Positions 1 to 5,759 of a DNA stretch of 6,341 nt are shown here, piece by piece; within the stretch, counting starts at the first letter, position 1, and every line of letters starts with the position of its first letter. The stretch comes from JACKCP01 sp051744925 (GTDB taxonomy: Bacteria > Desulfobacterota > Desulfobacteria > Desulfobacterales > JACKCP01), in the NCBI GenBank assembly GCA_051744925.1, contig JBNJDM010000108.1, forward strand, positions 1 to 6,341, written 5' to 3'. The notes under the pieces are model-generated. The model ran no database searches. It had not been told where the DNA came from and saw only the letters and a program-made list of their open reading frames with translations. The translations under genes and the position numbers were made by a program.

Positions 1-6
1 CAGGCT

Positions 7-32
7 CGTTCCCAAGCTCCTGCTTGGGAATG
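7..32. repeat. Left-edge palindromic hairpin repeat
   Basis: A perfect 9-bp inverted repeat, TTCCCAAGC at 9-17 and GCTTGGGAA at 22-30, encloses a 4-nt loop (TCCT). The stem extends outward by a G-T wobble (8/31) and a C-G pair (7/32). It lies in non-coding DNA and may continue past the left edge. From memory, near-identical palindromes are scattered in many copies through genomes of Desulfobacterales, cyanobacteria and other environmental bacteria, as REP-like elements. Only one copy is visible here, so the dispersed nature is recalled rather than shown. Confidence 0.65.
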
Positions 33-440
33 TAATTGTCTGATATTATTATATGTTTAATTAAGGACAGGATGGAGAAGCTAAAAACAAAGCTTTACTA
101 CTCATTTATACTTTCTTGCTGTAAATTACACGAATTTACACTAAGGGAGCTTTTTTTAAAAGCCCTGAAAAAATCCGGGCAAGAGTTAAATCCGAAATTA
201 TTCTTAATACGCCGTCCTTTTCAGGATTATATAAAAATAACAATACCGGTGGTTAAAACCACCGGCTATACGGCATTTCCCTTTCAGGGAAACAACGAAA
301 TATTAATACTTCTTTTATTTCTAAAAAAAGCGATTATTAGGCTTTATTAGCGCAATTCTTGGTGAGAAAATATTTTGGGTAAGACAGGGTATAAAATATA
401 AAGCTTCAAAAAAAATATCTGTATCAGCCCATAAATCAGA
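33..440. other. Non-coding stretch left of ald
   Basis: About 400 bases hold no gene I can support. An open frame on the plus strand (36-350) has no recognisable domain, runs straight through the hairpin cluster at 215-292 and has a biased composition (I, L, K, F rich), so I do not call it. No tRNA, riboswitch or clear promoter was seen. The only structured content is the hairpin cluster and a weak GCCC/GGGC pairing (162-165 with 177-180). The stretch lies beyond the ald terminator and probably separates ald from whatever lies to the left. Confidence 0.6.
215..292. repeat. Cluster of three hairpins, probable dispersed repeat
   Basis: The central element is a G+C-rich palindrome, CCGGTGGT at 246-253 with ACCACCGG at 258-265 around TAAA. 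It is flanked by two look-alike small hairpins: TCCT(TTTC)AGGA at 215-226 and TTTCCC(TTTCA)GGGAAA at 276-292. The flanking hairpins share the core CCYTTTCAGG. These stems are far richer in G+C than their surroundings. The arrangement resembles mobile palindromic elements of the REP/RAYT type that I recall from environmental bacterial genomes (a CCGGTGG...CCACCGG stem followed by a small pyrimidine-rich hairpin). No transposase is present, so it would be a non-autonomous copy. It could also be a small structured RNA. Confidence 0.45.
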
Positions 441-467
441 AAAGGCCGGATTAAAAAACCGGCCTTT
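441..467 (-). terminator. Intrinsic terminator of ald
   Basis: A perfect 9-bp stem (AAAGGCCGG at 441-449 with CCGGCCTTT at 459-467) has a 9-nt A/T loop. Read on the minus strand, the stem ends in TTTT followed by CTGATTTAT, a short U-rich tail. It sits about 90 nt past the ald stop codon in the correct direction. The near-symmetry means it might also work weakly on the other strand, where the flank is less U-rich. It is the best terminator in the window. Confidence 0.75.
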
Positions 468-474
468 ATATTAA

Positions 475-544
475 CAAACCCCGAAAAAAGAGGTTTGACT
501 GCAGAGAAATATTTTTTTTTTCGGGACCTTATTTGCAGGCCCCG
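475..544 (-). other. Structured 3' untranslated region of ald with overlapping hairpins
   Basis: Three pairings fit this segment. The first is CGGGACC at 522-528 with GGCCCCG at 538-544 (one mismatch), starting 13 nt after the ald stop. The second is CCCGAAAAAA at 480-489 with TTTTTTCGGG at 516-525. The third is CAAACC at 475-480 with GGTTTG at 492-497. The first and second share bases 522-525 and cannot form together. The second pairs into the loop of the third. This could be a 3' mRNA-stability structure or a decayed tandem terminator. No function is proven. Confidence 0.4.
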
Positions 545-556
545 GTATTTATCTTA

Positions 557-1672
557 CTACTTAAGAAAGTTTTCAAGAGGTGTATATTCAAAATTAAAAG
601 CTTCTGCAACCTCTTTGTATGTTATTTTGCCGTCAACCATATTGATTCCGGGTTTAATTCCGTCGTTATCAATAGCAGCCTGTTTCCAGCCTTTGTTTGC
701 AATCTGTACAGCATAAGGCAGAGTAGCATTTGTAAGAGCTACAGTAGATGTCATTGGAACAGCTCCCGGCATGTTTGCAACACAGTAATGAACAATTCCT
801 TCTACTTCATATACAGGATTTCCGTGTGTAGTCGCTTTTGAGGTTGTAAAACATCCGCCCTGGTCTATGGCAACATCAACTACAACAGAGCCTTTTTGCA
901 TAGTTTTAAGTGTTTCTTCGTCGATAAGCTTAGGAGCTTTTGCACCAGGAAGAAGAACCGCACCTATAACAACATCAGATTCTTTGGCAAGTTCTCTTAT
1001 TGTTGCAGGAGAACTCATTAAAGGAAAACAGTTTTTAGGCATGAATTCTTCAAGTCTGCGAAGTCTGTCAAGGCTTGTATCAAGAATATATACTTTTGCT
1101 CCGAGTCCTGCAGCCATAAGTGCAGCATTTGTACCTACTATACCGCCGCCTATAACTGTTACTGTTGCAGGCTTAACACCTGTAACTCCGCCCATGAGGA
1201 CACCGCTGCCGCCCTGGGATCTTTCAAGGAATCTTGCTGCTTCCTGGGTTGCCATTCTTCCTGCAACTTCACTCATAGGGGTAAGGAGTGGAAGACTTCC
1301 GTCCGGGTTTTCAATTGTTTCATAAGCGATTGCCACAGAATTTGTTTTCTGAAATTCTGAAGTCAGTGATTCATCAGCTGCAAAGTGAAAATAAGTAAAT
1401 ACAATCTGGTCTTTTTTAACCATTGAATATTCAGAGGGCTGTGGTTCCTTAACATGCATAACCATGTCCGAAGCTTCAAAAACCCCTGCCGGAGTATCAA
1501 CTATTTCAGCACCGATTTTTTTGTAGTCTTCGTCTGAAAAACCGCTTCCTGCACCAGCGCTTTTTTCAACAAGAACTTTGTGTCCGTTGTTTTTCAATAT
1601 TTCGGCACCTGCTGGTGTCATTGATACTCTGTTTTCTTCCGGTTTGATTTCTTTTAGAATTCCTACTATCAT
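557..1672 (-). CDS. ald: Alanine dehydrogenase (NAD+-dependent)
   Basis: This 371-residue protein catalyses reversible oxidative deamination of L-alanine to pyruvate and ammonia with NAD+, in the cytoplasm, linking alanine to central carbon and nitrogen metabolism. The length is typical of the family. The N-terminal substrate domain shows MIVGILKEIK, with R15, K75 (MHVKEPQP) and H96 (YFHFA) matching the known substrate-binding and catalytic residues. The Rossmann NAD-binding domain has GGGIVG at 175-180 and an acidic D198 that favours NAD over NADP. Further matches are D270 (VAIDQGG, catalytic) and NMPGAVP at 300-306, a family signature. The ATG start is supported by a strong Shine-Dalgarno GGAGGGG (1678-1684) 5 nt upstream. 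The gene appears monocistronic, with its own promoter at 1720-1748 and terminator at 441-467. Nothing is missing. Transhydrogenase subunit PntA is related but has a different C-terminal region, so Ald is the firm call. Confidence 0.97.
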   Translation of the reverse strand: MIVGILKEIKPEENRVSMTPAGAEILKNNGHKVLVEKSAGAGSGFSDEDYKKIGAEIVDTPAGVFEASDMVMHVKEPQPSEYSMVKKDQIVFTYFHFAADESLTSEFQKTNSVAIAYETIENPDGSLPLLTPMSEVAGRMATQEAARFLERSQGGSGVLMGGVTGVKPATVTVIGGGIVGTNAALMAAGLGAKVYILDTSLDRLRRLEEFMPKNCFPLMSSPATIRELAKESDVVIGAVLLPGAKAPKLIDEETLKTMQKGSVVVDVAIDQGGCFTTSKATTHGNPVYEVEGIVHYCVANMPGAVPMTSTVALTNATLPYAVQIANKGWKQAAIDNDGIKPGINMVDGKITYKEVAEAFNFEYTPLENFLK

Positions 1673-1719
1673 AATTACCCCTCCGTGATTAGGTTTTAGG
1701 CTTTGTTAATTACAAAAAT

Positions 1720-1748
1720 ATTATATCTTTTAAGCAAGGGTCTGAAAA
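1720..1748 (-). promoter_or_regulatory. Predicted sigma70-type promoter of ald
   Basis: Read on the minus strand, a perfect -10 box TATAAT (1720-1725) lies 17 nt after TTTTCA (1743-1748), which matches the -35 consensus at four of six positions. Transcription would start near 1713, giving a leader of about 40 nt, too short for a riboswitch. The Shine-Dalgarno and ATG follow directly. I saw no clear operator in the rest of the 251-bp gap. Confidence 0.55.
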
Positions 1749-1903
1749 GTAATAAAATGACTGTTTTTATTAAGCTGTTATCCAAAACCCTTGGAGTGCT
1801 TATGTTTCTGAAATTATAAAAAATTTTTGCTTTATTAAGGGTTAAATAACTTAAGTCGGGGTTATAAATTTATCTCTTTAAAATTAATTATTTGTTTAAT
1901 TTA

Positions 1904-1942
1904 TGTTTTCAGAAAAAAAATGGTTAATTTTTTCTGAAAACA
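1904..1942 (-). terminator. 15-bp hairpin spanning the stop codon of the 92-residue gene
   Basis: A perfect 15-bp inverted repeat (1904-1918 with 1928-1942) encloses a 9-nt loop that contains the TAA stop (1924-1926). One arm lies within the last codons of the upstream gene. On the minus strand the distal arm begins with a T run, and the downstream flank is A/T-rich. The stem is mostly A-T (five G-C pairs), weaker than a classical terminator, but its length and position make termination or 3'-end protection the likeliest role. Confidence 0.5.
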
Positions 1943-2202
1943 CCATTGATTATGAATATTAGTATCCCTGCACAAATAAGCAGAATATAGACAGGCTGGC
2001 CTAAAAGTGACATCAGGGGGTTATTTAAAAAATCCGGAAATACTGACTGTATAGTCTGTATTTTATCTTTTCCTAAAATTTTTATTAAATTGGTTGAGGA
2101 AAAATCAGAATTTCTTTCCATGGCTACGGATATCAAACTGAAAAGGTAGAGTGCTGCACCTGAAAAAAATGAAATTCCAGCCAAAATGTTCCATTTGTTC
2201 AT
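1924..2202 (-). CDS. Small two-helix inner-membrane protein of unknown function
   Basis: I do not recognise this 92-residue protein. It has two hydrophobic segments long enough to cross the membrane, roughly residues 6-27 and 69-88, joined by a mixed polar stretch of about 40 residues (28-68, including the basic KILGKDKIQ). It ends in a short basic tail, FRKN. Basic residues at both ends suggest both termini are cytoplasmic and the loop periplasmic, though the basic loop makes topology uncertain. There is no cleavable signal or lipobox. The start is supported by AGGAG (2208-2212) placed 5 nt before ATG. It lies 251 nt upstream of ald and 284 nt downstream of the recD2 operon, so it is probably its own transcript. 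The ribosome site, the membrane pattern and the terminal hairpin argue that it is a real gene. Confidence 0.75.
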   Translation of the reverse strand: MNKWNILAGISFFSGAALYLFSLISVAMERNSDFSSTNLIKILGKDKIQTIQSVFPDFLNNPLMSLLGQPVYILLICAGILIFIINGVFRKN

Positions 2203-2258
2203 AAGAACTCCTGTGTAAGATAGAGCTAAATTGATTGATGTTGTTTTTTCTCAGTTAA

Positions 2259-2304
2259 GCAGTTATTTTAACTGCATTTTAACTTGTTAAGGCAATAATT
2301 TCAG
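2259..2304 (-). promoter_or_regulatory. Weak promoter with palindrome over the predicted start site
   Basis: On the minus strand, CTGAAA (2299-2304) and TAAAAT (2276-2281) are separated by 17 nt, a modest sigma70-like match. Directly downstream lies GCAGTTA (2259-2265), TTT, TAACTGC (2269-2275), a perfect 7-bp palindrome. It would cover the predicted +1 of the 92-residue membrane-protein gene. A further CAGTTA (2252-2257) precedes it on the plus strand. The layout suits a repressor operator, but a hairpin in the leader is equally possible. Confidence 0.3.
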
Positions 2305-2314
2305 AAGTTTTTAT

Positions 2315-2343
2315 AAACCCCGAAATAAAATATCCAGAGGTTT
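2315..2343 (-). terminator. Possible terminator hairpin downstream of the recD2 operon
   Basis: AAACC (2315-2319) can pair with GGTTT (2339-2343), with extra A-T pairs beyond a bulge. On the minus strand the hairpin is flanked by ATAAAAACTT rather than a true U tract, and it lies about 145 nt after the stop of the 146-residue gene. On the plus strand the flank is more T-rich, but no plus-strand gene precedes it. It resembles the hairpin at 475-497 in sequence. The call is weak, and no better terminator was seen for this operon. Confidence 0.25.
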
Positions 2344-2486
2344 TATATTTTTTATATAGTATAACCGGTTCAGGAAAAAAAGATTAAGATAGTGATTGAC
2401 CGAAAACTAGAATTTTTCGTTCAGCAACTAAGATACATTGATGTTCTCATAGAATATTAGTTCTGGAAAGTAAAATAAGATCTGAA

Positions 2487-2927
2487 TTAAAAGGTTTCCT
2501 GTTTTATTACTGTATCTTCAGGAGAAAATTCAGGAAATGAAAAAATGTGCACTCCTGATTTTGTTATCTGAAGTCTGCATATTCCCCTTTTCTGCATCTC
2601 CTGCAGTCTGTTTTTTGACTGAGCAGGGCTGAGACCTGTTTCATCTGAAAATTCCTCAGGAGTAACATGACCGGAATATTTTGAAAGTATAATTAAAATA
2701 TCAATTTTTTCAGGCTTTTTTTTGTTTCTTCTGTTTATAATCAGACCAGCTGCCAAACATACGCTTCCGGATGTAAGTAAAATAAAAGATAAAATATACA
2801 GAGTTATACTGTCTTTGGAATAAATATCTAAAACAGCATCACAACTTACTGTTGCAAAAAGAGTAATTGCCGCAAGTATAAGTGTACACCCTGAAATAAA
2901 GAGAAAAATTAATTTTTTATTCATCAT
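2487..2927 (-). CDS. Membrane-anchored winged-helix protein, coupled to recD2
   Basis: I do not recognise a named family for this 146-residue protein. It has two hydrophobic segments (about residues 5-27 and 42-65), then a basic patch (RRNKKK, 66-71) that should hold the C-terminal part in the cytoplasm. Residues 74-133 read like a winged helix-turn-helix: an initial helix (KIDILIILSKY), a helix-turn-helix (VTPEEFSDETGLS, then PAQSKNRLQEMQKRG) and a two-strand wing (CRLQITKSGVHIFSF). The simplest picture is a DNA-binding or protein-binding domain tethered to the inner membrane. The gene overlaps the end of recD2 by 11 nt. Two adjacent ATGs are possible. The second (2922-2924) is better spaced from the AAGG at 2931-2935, so the mature start may be one residue shorter. 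VSC at 27-29 does not make a proper lipobox. Confidence 0.8.
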   Translation of the reverse strand: MMNKKLIFLFISGCTLILAAITLFATVSCDAVLDIYSKDSITLYILSFILLTSGSVCLAAGLIINRRNKKKPEKIDILIILSKYSGHVTPEEFSDETGLSPAQSKNRLQEMQKRGICRLQITKSGVHIFSFPEFSPEDTVIKQETF

Positions 2928-5097
2928 CTGCCTTTAAACATATTCTTTGTTTGAGCCATGAGTATCTTTCTGAAGCCTTATTGCCTGATACTGCAATATT
3001 TAAAGCTCTTGCGCTTCCTATAATTATTAAAAGAGATTTTCCCCTTGTCATTCCTGTATACAAAAGATTTCTTTGTAAAAGAGGGTAGTGCTGGGGCATA
3101 AGAGGAAGAATTACTGCAGGATATTCTGAGCCCTGGGATTTATGAACTGAAATTGCATATGCAAGAGTAAGTTCTTCAAGTTCATCATATGAGTATTTAA
3201 CAGTTCTTTTTTCAGGGTAATCAGGGTAAACAACTTCCACAATTTCATTTTTAAAATCGATTTTTTTTATTCTTCCTATATCTCCGTTAAAAACTTCCTT
3301 CTGATAATTATTAACAAGGTGCATAACCTTGTCACCTGTTTTAAAACGGCTGAATCCGGATTTAATTTCTTCATCAGAATTGTTAAGTTCTTTTTGAAGA
3401 ATTTTGTTAAGATTTATTGTGCCTGTTTCTCCTTTGTGCATAGGAGTAATTACCTGTATATCTTCAAGCGGATTTAAGCTGAAACGATTTGGAATTCTTT
3501 TGCTGCACAGTTCAACTATTGCTTCAACAGCTTTTTGCGGATCTTCCTTTTGTATAAAATAAAATTCTGAAAGTTCATCTGTGCCTGAATCATGTTTAAG
3601 CGGCATTTGCCCGCTGTTTACCCTGTGTGCATTCATTATAATAGGGCTTTGTCTTGCCTGTCTGAAAATATTTGTAAGAGTAAAAGAAGGGATCTGCTCA
3701 GATTCAATTATATCTGACAAAAAATTTCCGGGACCAACCGAAGGGAGCTGGAATATATCACCGACAAAAATAAGTCTTGTATGAATTGTAACAGCTTTTA
3801 AAAGATTGTAGCACAACACAATATCAAGCATTGAAGACTCATCTATTATAAGTACATCTGCTTCAAGAGGGTTGGTTTCATTTTTGTCAAAACCTCCTGT
3901 AGTCTGGTTGTATTTAAGGAGTTTATGTATTGTTTCGGCTTTTTTTTCGGTAAGCTCTGAAAGTCTTCTTGCTGCTCTTCCTGTTGGTGCGGCAAGAGCT
4001 GAACTTTTCCCAAGATAATCAAAAATCCGGCACAAAGCTTTTATTATGGTTGTTTTGCCTGTTCCGGGTCCGCCTGTTATTATACCTGTTTTCTGTTCAA
4101 TTATTCCTTTTATTGCCTCAAGCTGTTCTTCTGAGGGGATAAGTCCCAGGTGTTCTGCGGTAACTGTTTTAATCTCTTCATCATTTATATTTTTTATGTC
4201 ACAGGGTATTTCAAACAATGCACTTAATTTGTCTGCAACACCTTTTTCAGCTTTGTACAGGTGATAGGGATATACTGTTTCTGCCCCGTCATTATCTTCC
4301 CTGCATATGTGAAAAGATTCGCATAAAGAATCGATAGACCTTTCAATCAGATCAGTCTCAGCTCCTGTAAGTTTGTTTACTTTTTGTTTAAGTTCCTGCA
4401 GATGAAGAAAGCAGTGGCCGCTGGATGATGCTTTTTCAAGAACAGATATAATCCCTGCGTTTATTCTTTTTTCATCCCGGCTTTCTATTCCTGCTTTTTT
4501 GCCGAGCCTGTCAATAATGGAAAAATTGAAAAAAGGGTTTTCAGTAACTATTCTGTATGGATTTTTTTCAACCACATCTAGGGATGCTGAACCGTATTCA
4601 CGTATGATTTTAGCAGCGTATTCAGAGGGTATCTGAGCATCATAAAGATACTGCATAAGTTTTCTTGCAAAATGATGACTTGCCCATGAAGCTGAAATTG
4701 CTTCAGCAGTTTTTTCTCCAATGCCCGGTATTGAGGCAAGTGATTCAGGGCTTGATTCTATTATCTGGATAGTCTGGCTTCCGAAGTAATCAACAATTTT
4801 TGAAGCTGTTGATGCTCCTATACCTTTGATTATTCCTGATGAAAGATAATTTATTATTTCGTCTTCAGTGTCAGGAAGAATAGATTCGTAATATTCTACC
4901 CTGAACTGTTCCCCGAATTTTTCGTGATCTTCCCATCTGCCTGATATTTCAAGCTTTTCTCCGGAATGGATTTCGCCCATTATTCCGACAATTGTTATCT
5001 GGGAAGAAAATTCTGATGGTCTCAGCTTTGCAACAGTATAACCGTTGTCACTGTTATAGTAGTTAACATTTACTACAAGACCTGAAATAGAAATCAT
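2917..5097 (-). CDS. recD2: RecD2-type ATP-dependent 5'-3' DNA helicase
   Basis: This 726-residue superfamily 1B helicase works without RecBC in DNA repair and replication-fork maintenance. The N-terminal region (about 1-75) is the OB-like domain of the family (ISGLVVNVNYYNSDNGYTVAKL). Helix-hairpin-helix repeats follow: GIIKGIGASTASKI (88-101) and ASIPGIGEKTAEAI (121-134). All helicase motifs are intact: Walker A GGPGTGKTT (342-350), motif Ia APTGRAARRL (370-379), motif II LIIDESS (416-422), motif III GDIFQLPSVGPG (446-457), motif IV FRQ (478-480), NGDIGRI (604-610), AYAISVHKSQGSEYPAV (646-662) and LLYTGMTRGK (678-687). The length matches RecD2 rather than the shorter RecD of RecBCD. The ATG overlaps the gmhB stop by 4 nt (ATGA) with no good Shine-Dalgarno, implying translational coupling. 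The first residues fit the family start, so this ATG is right. Confidence 0.96.
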   Translation of the reverse strand: MISISGLVVNVNYYNSDNGYTVAKLRPSEFSSQITIVGIMGEIHSGEKLEISGRWEDHEKFGEQFRVEYYESILPDTEDEIINYLSSGIIKGIGASTASKIVDYFGSQTIQIIESSPESLASIPGIGEKTAEAISASWASHHFARKLMQYLYDAQIPSEYAAKIIREYGSASLDVVEKNPYRIVTENPFFNFSIIDRLGKKAGIESRDEKRINAGIISVLEKASSSGHCFLHLQELKQKVNKLTGAETDLIERSIDSLCESFHICREDNDGAETVYPYHLYKAEKGVADKLSALFEIPCDIKNINDEEIKTVTAEHLGLIPSEEQLEAIKGIIEQKTGIITGGPGTGKTTIIKALCRIFDYLGKSSALAAPTGRAARRLSELTEKKAETIHKLLKYNQTTGGFDKNETNPLEADVLIIDESSMLDIVLCYNLLKAVTIHTRLIFVGDIFQLPSVGPGNFLSDIIESEQIPSFTLTNIFRQARQSPIIMNAHRVNSGQMPLKHDSGTDELSEFYFIQKEDPQKAVEAIVELCSKRIPNRFSLNPLEDIQVITPMHKGETGTINLNKILQKELNNSDEEIKSGFSRFKTGDKVMHLVNNYQKEVFNGDIGRIKKIDFKNEIVEVVYPDYPEKRTVKYSYDELEELTLAYAISVHKSQGSEYPAVILPLMPQHYPLLQRNLLYTGMTRGKSLLIIIGSARALNIAVSGNKASERYSWLKQRICLKADDE

Positions 5098-5660
5098 TGG
5101 GTGCCCGTGTGTTTTTTAATCCATTGTGCAGCATCCATAAGATTTTTTGCAGTATAATCAAAATCTGTTGATGTCCGGGAAAGTTCTTTTAAGGCTTTTT
5201 CACCGTTTCCTGTGAGCACAAGAATTTTGTAGCCTGTGCCTGCTGCTTTTGCAGCATTTATATCTTTTGCGCTGTCGCCTATCATAACAGAATTTTTAAG
5301 GTTGATTTTGTATTTATGTTTTGCCTGAAAAAAAAGTCCTGGCAGCGGTTTTCTGCATTCGCAATTGTCCCGGGGAATATGGGGGCAAAAGAAAATATCA
5401 TCTATTTTTCCGCCTTTATCCTCAACAGCTTTTTCCATTTTTGCAAAAATCTGTTTAAGTCCTTTTTCAGTAACCATTTTTCTGCCTATTACAGACTGGT
5501 TTGTAATAATAAATATTTTATGTCCAAGTCTGCTTAAACCGGCAATAGCTTCTATGCTTCCGGGAATAAAAACAAGTTCTTCGCAAGATTTTATATAATC
5601 TGGTGAATCAAAGTTTATTACTCCGTCTCTGTCTATAAAAACTGTTATTTTATTATCCAT
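5094..5660 (-). CDS. gmhB: D-glycero-D-manno-heptose 1,7-bisphosphate 7-phosphatase
   Basis: This 188-residue HAD-family phosphatase removes the 7-phosphate from heptose 1,7-bisphosphate in the cytoplasm, a step toward ADP-heptose for lipopolysaccharide core or S-layer glycans. HAD motif I is FIDRDGVIN (8-16), with nucleophile D10 and acid/base D12. Motif II is TNQS (53-56). Motif III is the basic RKP (103-105). Motif IV is IGDSAKD (127-133), with D129 and D133 for magnesium. The zinc loop of this subfamily is visible as C92, H94, C100 and C102 (CPHIPRDNCEC). The related HisB-N histidinol phosphatase shares this loop. The lack of his genes nearby favours GmhB, but other heptose genes (gmhA, hldE) are also absent, so substrate anomer or role could differ. 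The upstream ribosome site is weak (AGAAAG). The gene leads a coupled unit with recD2. Confidence 0.88.
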   Translation of the reverse strand: MDNKITVFIDRDGVINFDSPDYIKSCEELVFIPGSIEAIAGLSRLGHKIFIITNQSVIGRKMVTEKGLKQIFAKMEKAVEDKGGKIDDIFFCPHIPRDNCECRKPLPGLFFQAKHKYKINLKNSVMIGDSAKDINAAKAAGTGYKILVLTGNGEKALKELSRTSTDFDYTAKNLMDAAQWIKKHTGTQ

Positions 5661-5759
5661 TATGCTTTCTGTTCTTTAGAGCCTTTGACTGAGAGTTCAG
5701 TCTTTAATAAAAATATTGTTTCATGCTGACCGGCTAAGATAAAAACAGATTTTTTTTAT
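5661..5759 (-). other. rlpA-gmhB intergenic region
   Basis: These 99 bases contain a small palindrome, GACTGA(GAGT)TCAGTC at 5687-5702, and an A/T-only hairpin, ATAAAAA/TTTTTAT at 5739-5759, just after the rlpA stop. Neither is a convincing terminator on the minus strand. No promoter with both boxes fits (the best TATTAA lacks a usable -35). Read-through from rlpA into gmhB is therefore plausible. Confidence 0.4.

Noticed and set aside
1..300. CRISPR array
   Set aside because: The palindromes differ in sequence and spacing. There is no regular repeat-spacer pattern and no cas gene.
36..350. Plus-strand open frame of 104 residues
   Set aside because: It crosses three hairpins, has no domain or convincing ribosome site, and its composition follows the AT-rich DNA. 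It is most likely chance.
867..1325. Plus-strand open frame of 152 residues
   Set aside because: It lies wholly antisense to ald, and its serine- and proline-rich translation is typical of a shadow of a conserved gene.
2401..2419. CGAAAA/TTTTCG hairpin downstream of the 146-residue gene as operon terminator
   Set aside because: The stem is short and A-T rich and has no U tract on the minus strand.
2838..2848. Possible lipobox (TVSC, residues 26-29) in the 146-residue protein
   Set aside because: Position -3 is threonine rather than leucine, valine or isoleucine, and a second membrane helix follows. A membrane anchor is more likely than a lipoprotein.
4046..4264. Plus-strand open frame opposite the Walker A region of recD2
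   Set aside because: Antisense shadow of a strongly conserved helicase motif; no independent support.
5316..5598. Overlapping plus-strand open frames opposite gmhB
   Set aside because: Both are antisense to the conserved zinc-loop and motif II region of gmhB and have no recognisable features.
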